Assembly (NCBI GenBank): GCA_016789025.1
Contig: JAEURC010000084.1
Span: forward strand, 1 to 39,675
Source of the DNA: Anaerolineales bacterium
Lineage (GTDB): Bacteria; Chloroflexota; Anaerolineae; Anaerolineales; Villigracilaceae
Direction: 5' to 3'
Length of the DNA: 39,675 nucleotides
Of this stretch, positions 25,493 to 32,047 are shown piece by piece. A model generated the notes under the pieces. It saw nothing but the letters and a program-made list of their open reading frames with translations. It did no database searches and was not told where the DNA came from. Position numbers and translations under genes: made by a program. How positions within the stretch are numbered: the stretch's first letter is position 1; the number at the start of each line of letters is the position of its first letter.

Positions 25493-26327
25493 GCGATTTC
25501 AAGAATTCCAACACCATTGGGTTGAATTCATCCGCGTTCGATTGATGCGGCACATGCCCGGCGTGGATTGACTTTCCAACAGCGCGCGGCATGGCTTCGA
25601 CTAACTTCGGGAAAGATTCTGGCGCGAGCGTTTTATCGCGGTCGCCCCATACAACCAGAGTTGGGACAGTGATATGCGACAACGTTTCGGCGCTATCTGA
25701 AATTTCATTGGGGATGTGATACACACCGGGCGCGGTCCTCACATAATCGAGCGCGGTCTGGGCGCGGATGTGTTCCGGCAGAGAATGTAACGCGCCCGAA
25801 CTGTGACCCATCGCTGCGCTGGTCACATCCACGACGAGGCGGAAGAGCCACGCTGGCGTCCGCTGGATGATAATCTTCCGCAAGCCGATACTGCTGTACG
25901 AGCGGCGCAGGAGAAGAGGAAGCTGTAAGCGTGAATAAAACGGACTAACGAGAACCAAGCCGCGCGTCCAGGAAGAGACGCGGCGCGCGTACTCCAGCGC
26001 GATGAATCCACCGAGCGAATGTCCGATGAGGATCGCGGGTTCGGTCAAATGAAGCGACGCCATCCATTTTGAAAAATGTTCAAAGAGCCACTCCACATGA
26101 TACGAGCGCGAATCGGGTTTGGGGCTGTCGCCATGACCCAGCAGGTCGAGCGCGTATGAGGCGTATCCGTTCTTCGTGAGTTCGGGAGTCAGGTCGTCCC
26201 AATCGTGAAGCGACGCGGCAACGCCATGAATCAAAATGACCGGCGCGCCGCTCCCCTGCTGGACATAGTTTGCAGTTGTGGGGATTTCAATGTCAGGCGT
26301 GCTTTTCATATCTCCGAGCCAATTCAC
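25485..26327 (-). CDS. Alpha/beta hydrolase
   Basis: A 280-residue hydrolase with a full triad: Ser104 in IGHSLGG, Asp231 in WGDRDKT and His258 (HAGHVPH); oxyanion motif IHGVAASLHDW. Substrate unknown. The frame starts at GTG 26327; an ATG at 26309 is also possible (GGAG stands only 2 bases before it). Either way its start overlaps the end of the fusion gene upstream, so the two hydrolases are likely made together and may act on related acyl compounds. Confidence 0.85.
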   Translation of the reverse strand: MNWLGDMKSTPDIEIPTTANYVQQGSGAPVILIHGVAASLHDWDDLTPELTKNGYASYALDLLGHGDSPKPDSRSYHVEWLFEHFSKWMASLHLTEPAILIGHSLGGFIALEYARRVSSWTRGLVLVSPFYSRLQLPLLLRRSYSSIGLRKIIIQRTPAWLFRLVVDVTSAAMGHSSGALHSLPEHIRAQTALDYVRTAPGVYHIPNEISDSAETLSHITVPTLVVWGDRDKTLAPESFPKLVEAMPRAVGKSIHAGHVPHQSNADEFNPMVLEFLKSLT

Positions 26328-28758
26328 GCCGCAACACTTTGCCGATATACGATTTGGGGAATTCGTCCATGAAGATCACAAAGCGCGGAACGAGATGCGC
26401 AGGCAATCTGCGTTTGCAATACGCCATCACCGCCGCCGGCGTGGGACGTTCTTGCCCGGCAATGACGAACGCAAACGGGTTGCCCGCCACTGCCGTCACC
26501 GCCACTTCTTTTATCTGCGGAATTTCATAGATCACTTCTTCCACATCGCGCGGAAACGCCGGTTGTTTTTTGTGTTGATGCGGATACCACATATCCGCTT
26601 TGCGCGCGATGATGCGGGTGTATCCGTCTTCGTCCACTTGCGCAATGTCGCCGGTGAGTAGCCATCCGTCGTCAGTTAATACTTCTTTCGTCGCTTTTGG
26701 GTCTTTCCAATATCCCATCATCACCTGCGGACCGCGTACCGCGAGTTCGCCGATGTGACCTTGTTTTACTTCTTTATTCTTTTGCGACAGGTCTAACACT
26801 TTTGCTTCCGTTGATGGAAGCGGGATGCCGATCGTGCCGACCCTGCGTTTCTCACCCAGCGGATTCGCGTGCGTCACCGGCGACGTTTCGGTCAAGCCAT
26901 AGCCTTCCACCAATCGGCTCTTCGTCAATTTCTCGAACGCCTCCTGCACTTCCACATGCAACGGCTCCGAGCCGCTGATGCAGTAATTGATGGATTGGAT
27001 TCCAAACTTGCGCACGCCGCGAAAACTGTTGATGGCGCGGTACATGTTCGGCACGCCGGGGAAGATGGTCGGCTTGTAACGTTTGATGGCTTTCAACACA
27101 TCCAACACTTGGAATTGCGCTTTGAGAATCATCGCCGCGCCCACAGACACCGGCACGTTCATCGCCGTCGTTAAACCGTAACTGTGAAAGATCGGCACGA
27201 CGCACAAGAATCGTTCTTTCCCTTCTCGCGCCTCGGGGAGCCAGTGACGGGTCTGCAAGGCGTTCGCCACGAGGTTGCGATGCGAAAGCATCACGCCCTT
27301 CGATTGCGCGGTCGTGCCGCCGGTGTATTGGATCACAGCCAGATCATCCGGTGAGACTTCAACCGTCGGCGATTTGTTGCTGTTGCCGCCGAGCCAATCT
27401 TTCCATCTCAGCGAGTTGCGCAAACCATACCCGCGATTGCGCCACGAGGAGATCAAATACTTCGGCAGGGACAAATACTCCGCGGGATCGGTCAACACGA
27501 CGTGCGGAACGCCGCTCCCCTCTTGGATCTGTTTGGCAAGCCCCGCCCACATCGAAAGAGTCACCAGCGCGCTGGCATCCGAATCTTTCACCTGCCGCAC
27601 GATTTCCTCCGGCTCGATCACCGGCGGCAATAACACCGCCGTCGCGCCGGCTTTCATCGCGCCGTAGAATCCGATCACCATTTGTGGGACGTTCGGCAAT
27701 AACAAAACCACGCGCGCGCCTTTGCCCACTCCGAGAGAAAGCAGGGCGTTCGCGAAACGATTTGCTTCATGATTCAATCGGCGATACGACAAACGACTGC
27801 CCTCGAAGTATATCGAGGGGCGATTCGGAAATCGTCTTACGGATGACCGCAACAAATGATGTAACGGGATGTTCGGCACGCTCACCGTGAACGGCACGCC
27901 CCGCTCGTAATTTTCCAACCACGGACGCGTCTTCAACAGCAACTCTCGTCCGCTGTTCTTTAGAGGTCGGCTGTTGGATACCCGCCACGAACGTTGACCC
28001 GCGCCTTCGAGGAATCGCTCCATCGCCCGGTTCACCGCCTCGCGCCGCTCCAACATGACCATGTGACCGGACACGCCAATGTCGGCGTCTTCCGCCCCCG
28101 GAATGGATCCCGGTACTCGCTCGAAAAATGGACGCTCGAAGACGCGATCACGATGGCCGCGAATCACCAACGTGGGAACTTCGAGCGCGGCGAAGCGATC
28201 CCAGCCTTTCCATTGCGACATGTTGTCCGCGTAAAGCCGTTTGAGCGCATACGGCGCGCCGGACAACCATGAACGCGTGAATGGTCCGATCCAGCGTAAA
28301 ACGGATACCGGCAAACTCAACGCCGAGCGAAACAACGGTCGCAATTTATATTGTCCCGCTGTGGCAATCAGGATCAACCGTTCGACTCGGCTCGGATTTT
28401 TTAGCGCATACTCAGTGACAATTGCCCCGCCAAACGAATGACCGACTAAAACAAATTTTTCCTTCACTTTCAACAATGTCAACGCCGTTTCCACATCTTG
28501 AAGGATTTGCGGCATATCGTATCCGCTGGTCGGCTTGTCGGAGAGTCCGTGCCCGCGCAGGTCGAGCGCGACGACGCGATTCTCGACGGCGAACGTTTGC
28601 AACTGGTTGCGCCACTGACTCGCCTGCCCGCCAAACCCGTGGATGAACACAAACGTCCGTTGAGGGTGATCCGGCGAGATGTCAATTGCCGAAAGCCTCA
28701 CCAGCGGATTCGTCGAAACGCGGACTTCGTGACGATAGAGGTCGAGGTCAATGTCCAT
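26293..28758 (-). CDS. Fusion: alpha/beta hydrolase + acyl-CoA ligase (AMP-binding)
   Basis: An 821-residue bifunctional protein. Residues 1-255 are an alpha/beta hydrolase with Ser108 (GHSFGG), Asp204 (GHRDRVF) and His232 (VSGHMVM). Residues about 295-821 are an ANL-family acyl-CoA ligase that would activate a fatty acid through acyl-AMP: P-loop YTGGTTAQSKGVMLSH (478-493), VEGYGLTETSP (617-627), GWLLTGDIA (698-706), hinge ARKADMWYP and the C-terminal catalytic Lys807 (YIGKVLRREL). The inferred use is release of an acid from an ester followed by its activation to acyl-CoA in one chain. A TTGACA-17-TAAACT promoter ends 6 bases before the ATG. Confidence 0.9.
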   Translation of the reverse strand: MDIDLDLYRHEVRVSTNPLVRLSAIDISPDHPQRTFVFIHGFGGQASQWRNQLQTFAVENRVVALDLRGHGLSDKPTSGYDMPQILQDVETALTLLKVKEKFVLVGHSFGGAIVTEYALKNPSRVERLILIATAGQYKLRPLFRSALSLPVSVLRWIGPFTRSWLSGAPYALKRLYADNMSQWKGWDRFAALEVPTLVIRGHRDRVFERPFFERVPGSIPGAEDADIGVSGHMVMLERREAVNRAMERFLEGAGQRSWRVSNSRPLKNSGRELLLKTRPWLENYERGVPFTVSVPNIPLHHLLRSSVRRFPNRPSIYFEGSRLSYRRLNHEANRFANALLSLGVGKGARVVLLLPNVPQMVIGFYGAMKAGATAVLLPPVIEPEEIVRQVKDSDASALVTLSMWAGLAKQIQEGSGVPHVVLTDPAEYLSLPKYLISSWRNRGYGLRNSLRWKDWLGGNSNKSPTVEVSPDDLAVIQYTGGTTAQSKGVMLSHRNLVANALQTRHWLPEAREGKERFLCVVPIFHSYGLTTAMNVPVSVGAAMILKAQFQVLDVLKAIKRYKPTIFPGVPNMYRAINSFRGVRKFGIQSINYCISGSEPLHVEVQEAFEKLTKSRLVEGYGLTETSPVTHANPLGEKRRVGTIGIPLPSTEAKVLDLSQKNKEVKQGHIGELAVRGPQVMMGYWKDPKATKEVLTDDGWLLTGDIAQVDEDGYTRIIARKADMWYPHQHKKQPAFPRDVEEVIYEIPQIKEVAVTAVAGNPFAFVIAGQERPTPAAVMAYCKRRLPAHLVPRFVIFMDEFPKSYIGKVLRRELARRYEKHA

Positions 28759-28764
28759 GCAGGG

Positions 28765-28793
28765 AGTTTACATGAGGAGAGAGGCTATGTCAA
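28765..28793 (-). promoter_or_regulatory. Sigma-70-type promoter of the fusion gene (leaderless)
   Basis: On the minus strand: perfect TTGACA (28793-28788), a 17-base spacer, TAAACT (28770-28765), then 6 bases and the ATG at 28758. No Shine-Dalgarno sequence lies between, so a leaderless transcript is predicted. Confidence 0.75.
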
Positions 28794-28822
28794 TTTATGA
28801 AAAATATAGAGGTGTGATACAG

Positions 28823-28971
28823 AGTCCCCTTGAGGGGACTTCGTATGAATAGCGCGGGGATTCATTCCCGCGCGAGGTTGAGGCGTGGAAAAAAGCCGAG
28901 GGAAACTGAATCAAGCCTCCCCTGCGAAAGAGGCGTCCTTCGACTACGTGGCGCGAACCTCACGCGCCACT
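28823..28971. repeat. Cluster of short palindromes in the 480-base gap before rnj
   Basis: AGTCCCC / GGGGACT (28823-28840), GCGCGGG / CCCGCGC (28852-28873) and GTGGCGCG / CGCGCCAC near 28950-28971 follow one another. The gap 28759-29237 has no credible gene: the open plus frame at 28830 has no ribosome site and is built from these repeats. Confidence 0.6.
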
Positions 28972-29015
28972 CCGCTCACATCGTCCCGATGCTTTTCGGG
29001 AGGACGAATCCCCGC

Positions 29016-29044
29016 TTTACAAATCTCCTCCGCCCTGCTATACT
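29016..29044 (+). promoter_or_regulatory. Sigma-70-type promoter of rnj
   Basis: TTTACA (29016-29021), a 17-base spacer, TATACT (29039-29044). Both boxes match the consensus at five of six places. The transcript would start near 29051, giving a leader of about 187 bases before rnj. Confidence 0.75.
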
Positions 29045-29132
29045 TCCAGCCATTGAAGTTGACTAGTATGGCGCCGAGCCTTAAACGGCGAGTGGCGTCA
29101 TTTGTTTGAAACAATCGCATGTGATCTACAAT

Positions 29133-29163
29133 CCCTCGCGAGCAAGTCAGCGGGGTCTTTTTT
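29133..29163 (+). terminator. Terminator-like hairpin inside the rnj leader
   Basis: CCC-T-CGC pairs with GCGGGG (6 bp, one bulged T) around a 10-base loop, then TCTTTTTT. It lies between the promoter and the rnj start, so it may attenuate transcription or end a short leader RNA of about 110 bases. Confidence 0.45.
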
Positions 29164-29237
29164 ATTAACTCGATAATCAGACCTTTACCGCCAATGGCGG
29201 ATAAAAAAATTTAACAAAATAAGGATAAAACAATTGT

Positions 29238-30884
29238 ATGAGTAAGCAAGGAAAACTGAAGATTATTCCCCTGGGGGGTCTCGGGGAAGTAGGCAAGAAC
29301 ATGACCGCCTACGAGTTCCAGAACAAAATTCTGGTCGTAGACGCGGGCATCATGTTCCCTTCCAACGACATGATCGGGATAGACTACATCGTCCCCGATT
29401 ACGAATATTTGCGCGGCAGGGCGGGCAACGTGGTCGGCGTCGTCATCACGCACGGACACGAAGACCACATCGGCGCGATCCATCATGTACTGAATGATAT
29501 CAACGCGCCGGTCTATGCCACGCCGCTCACCCTCGGATTGATCGAGGGCAAGCTCGCGCGCAACAACGCCTCCGCCAAAGCGGACTTGAACGAAGTGGAG
29601 GCGGGCGGCTCGATCGAGATCGGACCGTTCAAAGTGGAGTTCTTCCACGTCTGCCACTCGATTCCCGACGCCGTGGCGCTGGGCATCACCACACCCGCCG
29701 GGCTGGTGGTGCACATGTCCGATTTCAAATTCGATCAAACGCCTGTGGACGGCTGGCCCACCGACTACGCCAAGCTGGCGGAATTTTCACAGCGCGGCGT
29801 GGACGTACTGCTTTCAGACTCCACGAACGCCGAACGCCCCGGCTGGACGCCCTCCGAAAAAGTGATCGGGCCCGCCTTCGACAAAGTGTTCGCCGAAGCG
29901 CAAGGGCGCGTCATCGTCGCCACGTTCGCGTCGCTCATCTCGCGCGTGCAACAAGTGGCAGACTCTGCCGCCAAGCACGGACGCAAGATGACGTTCGCCG
30001 GTCCGAGCATGGTGGACAACGTGAAGATCGCGCGCAAGTTGGGATATTTAGACATCCCCGACGAATTGATCGTGCCGATTGATCAGGCGTTGAAAATGCA
30101 GGATCACAAAGTGGCGATCATGTGCACCGGCTCGCAGGGCGAACCCTCGTCCATTGTGGGACGGCTCGCCGCCGGAACGAACCGTCAGTTCGACTTAAAA
30201 AAAGGCGACACGGTCGTGTTGTCTTCGCATCCCATCCCCGGCAACGAAGAGGCGATCAGCCGCACGATCAACCGCTTGATGCATCGCGGCGCCGAAGTCA
30301 TCTACGACGCGATCGCGCCTGTGCATGTGTCGGGTCACGCCGCGCAAGAGGAGCAAAAACTGCTCATCAGCCTTGTGCGACCGAAGCACTTCATCCCCAT
30401 TCACGGTGAATTGCGCCACCTCAGACGCCACGGAAAACTCGCGGTCGAGGTCGGCGTGGAAGAAGACAATGTGATGGTCGTCGAGAACGGTCAGATCGTT
30501 GTGCTGGCTGGCGGAAAACTCACCCTCGGCGAACGCATCCCCGGCGGCTACGTGTTCGTAGACGGCGACTCGGTCGGCGAGATTGACTTCGGCGTGATGC
30601 GCGAACGCGAAAAACTCGCGCGCGCCGGCATCTTCCTCATTGACATCAGCGTGGACAAACTCAACGGGCGGCTTTTGCACGATCCCGAGATCATCACGCG
30701 CGGTTTCGTCTCGCCTGAAGACGCCGAAGAACTTTTGCCCGAAGTCCGCAAACATATCATGGACGTGGTCAACAACGGCGGCTGGGAAAGCGAAAAAGAC
30801 ATCGCCAACGCGGTGCGTTCGTATCTTTATGAAGAAACCAAACGCAGACCGATGGTTTTGGTCACATTGAGTAGAGCGAATTGA
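29238..30884 (+). CDS. rnj: Ribonuclease J
   Basis: A 548-residue endo- and 5'-3' exoribonuclease of the metallo-beta-lactamase/beta-CASP superfamily, active in mRNA decay and rRNA maturation in the cytoplasm. It opens with LKIIPLGGLGEVGKNM, has the metal motif HGHEDH (72-77), CHSIPDAVA, DSTNAERPG and the beta-CASP parts MCTGSQGEP, SSHPIPGNE and HVSGHAAQEE; the last about 100 residues form the J-specific C-terminal domain. AAGGAT about 12 bases upstream is a weak ribosome site. Preceded by a long leader and followed by a bidirectional terminator. Confidence 0.95.
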   Translation: MSKQGKLKIIPLGGLGEVGKNMTAYEFQNKILVVDAGIMFPSNDMIGIDYIVPDYEYLRGRAGNVVGVVITHGHEDHIGAIHHVLNDINAPVYATPLTLGLIEGKLARNNASAKADLNEVEAGGSIEIGPFKVEFFHVCHSIPDAVALGITTPAGLVVHMSDFKFDQTPVDGWPTDYAKLAEFSQRGVDVLLSDSTNAERPGWTPSEKVIGPAFDKVFAEAQGRVIVATFASLISRVQQVADSAAKHGRKMTFAGPSMVDNVKIARKLGYLDIPDELIVPIDQALKMQDHKVAIMCTGSQGEPSSIVGRLAAGTNRQFDLKKGDTVVLSSHPIPGNEEAISRTINRLMHRGAEVIYDAIAPVHVSGHAAQEEQKLLISLVRPKHFIPIHGELRHLRRHGKLAVEVGVEEDNVMVVENGQIVVLAGGKLTLGERIPGGYVFVDGDSVGEIDFGVMREREKLARAGIFLIDISVDKLNGRLLHDPEIITRGFVSPEDAEELLPEVRKHIMDVVNNGGWESEKDIANAVRSYLYEETKRRPMVLVTLSRAN

Positions 30885-30889
30885 TAATG

Positions 30890-30926
30890 AAAGTGACGGT
30901 CACTTCAAAAGTGACCGTCACTTTTT
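30890..30926. terminator. Bidirectional terminator between rnj and mutY
   Basis: AAAGTGACGGTCACTT and AAGTGACCGTCACTTT form a 16-bp perfect stem with a 3-base loop; T runs border it on both sides. The mutY stop codon TGA (30907-30905) lies in the loop region. The half-stems are themselves palindromic (AAGTGACGGTCACTT). Confidence 0.85.
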
Positions 30927-31975
30927 AGTTTTCGCGCAATCGCCCGGTCAACTTTCCCCATCGGATATTTCCTCAAATCGTTCAATCGAATCCATTTCAA
31001 ATTATCACTCATCGCCTTCGAAGAAATTTCACAACGAAACGCGCGGACCGTGACTTTGAAATGCGAATACGTATGCTCCACAACCGTAAGCGGATGCAAC
31101 CCTCGCTTCATTCGGACGTTCAGCCTGTATGCCGCCCTGAGAGCGGATGCCACATCCCCAGCCGGTTCGCCTTCGACTCGCGCATTGGGGAACTCCCACA
31201 TCCCAGCGAGCAATCCATTTGAGGGACGTTGGGATAGCAACACGTAGAGCGAATTGCCAATTCGCTCTACGATCACCGCCGCCACATGGACGTTATGCGG
31301 CACACGTTTCTTCGCCATTTTCACCGGTCGCAAATGTTGAACGCCGCTTCCCCTCGCCTTACAATCCCTCGCAATCGGGCAAACATCGCAACGCGGATTT
31401 TTCGGCAGGCAAACCATAGCGCCCAAGTCCATGAGTGCTTGGTTGAAATCAGCCGCCTTGCCCTTGGGCAAATTCTCGCGGGCAATTTTCCAGAGTAACT
31501 TCTCTCCCTCCGTTGAATTGATCGGTGTCTTTACGTCAAACAGCCGCGCGTAGACGCGTTTCAAGTTGCCGTCGAGCGCTGGCTCGTTCATGTCGTAAAT
31601 GATGGAAGCCAACGCGCCTGCCGTGTAGCGACCGATGCCAGGCAGTTTTCTCAATTCATCCACATCGCGCGGAAGTTTTCCTCCATAATTTTCAACCACG
31701 GTCTTCGCGGCTTTGTGAAAGTTTCGCGCGCGGCTGTAATAGCCGAGTCCTTCCCACGCGTTCAATACCTCGCGCTCAGAGGCGCTCGCCAATGCGCGGA
31801 CACTTGGAAATAATTTCATCCACTTTTTGAAATAGGGAATCACGGTCTCCACCCGCGTTTGTTGGAGCATGATCTCGGAAACCCACACGGCGTAGGGACT
31901 ACGATGTTCGCGCCATGGGAGAGTCCGCTTGTGTTTGTTGTACCAGCTCAACAGTTTGGAAGAGAAAAGGGGCAT
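30905..31975 (-). CDS. mutY: A/G-specific adenine glycosylase
   Basis: A 356-residue DNA repair enzyme that removes adenine opposite 8-oxoguanine. Catalytic Glu34 in WVSEIMLQQT, the HhH LPGIGRYTAGA (111-121), catalytic Asp135 in ALDGNLKRVYARL, and the [4Fe-4S] set Cys189-x6-Cys196-x2-Cys199-x5-Cys205. A NUDIX-like C-terminal domain (about 228-350) with LSQRPSNGLLAGMWEFPN recognises 8-oxoG. Length is normal. Gene context gives no further hint. Confidence 0.95.
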   Translation of the reverse strand: MPLFSSKLLSWYNKHKRTLPWREHRSPYAVWVSEIMLQQTRVETVIPYFKKWMKLFPSVRALASASEREVLNAWEGLGYYSRARNFHKAAKTVVENYGGKLPRDVDELRKLPGIGRYTAGALASIIYDMNEPALDGNLKRVYARLFDVKTPINSTEGEKLLWKIARENLPKGKAADFNQALMDLGAMVCLPKNPRCDVCPIARDCKARGSGVQHLRPVKMAKKRVPHNVHVAAVIVERIGNSLYVLLSQRPSNGLLAGMWEFPNARVEGEPAGDVASALRAAYRLNVRMKRGLHPLTVVEHTYSHFKVTVRAFRCEISSKAMSDNLKWIRLNDLRKYPMGKVDRAIARKLKSDGHF

Positions 31976-31987
31976 TAGATAACATGT

Positions 31988-32034
31988 GGTGGTTGAGTAG
32001 CCCGAAGCGATAGCGAAGGGCGTATCGAAACCAC
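31988..32034. repeat. Palindromic repeat between mutY and the glycosyltransferase
   Basis: GGTGGTTGAGTAGCCC and GGGCGTATCGAAACCAC flank a centre of GAAGCGATAGCGAA. Outer GTGGTT / AACCAC and inner GCCC / GGGC pair. This type of short element is widely dispersed in related genomes (from memory), probably as a REP-like sequence. Confidence 0.6.
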
Positions 32035-32047
32035 AAGTCCACGCACA

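Noticed and set aside
28830..29066. An open plus-strand frame of 78 codons before rnj.
   Set aside because: It has no ribosome site, is built from palindromes and overlaps the rnj promoter.
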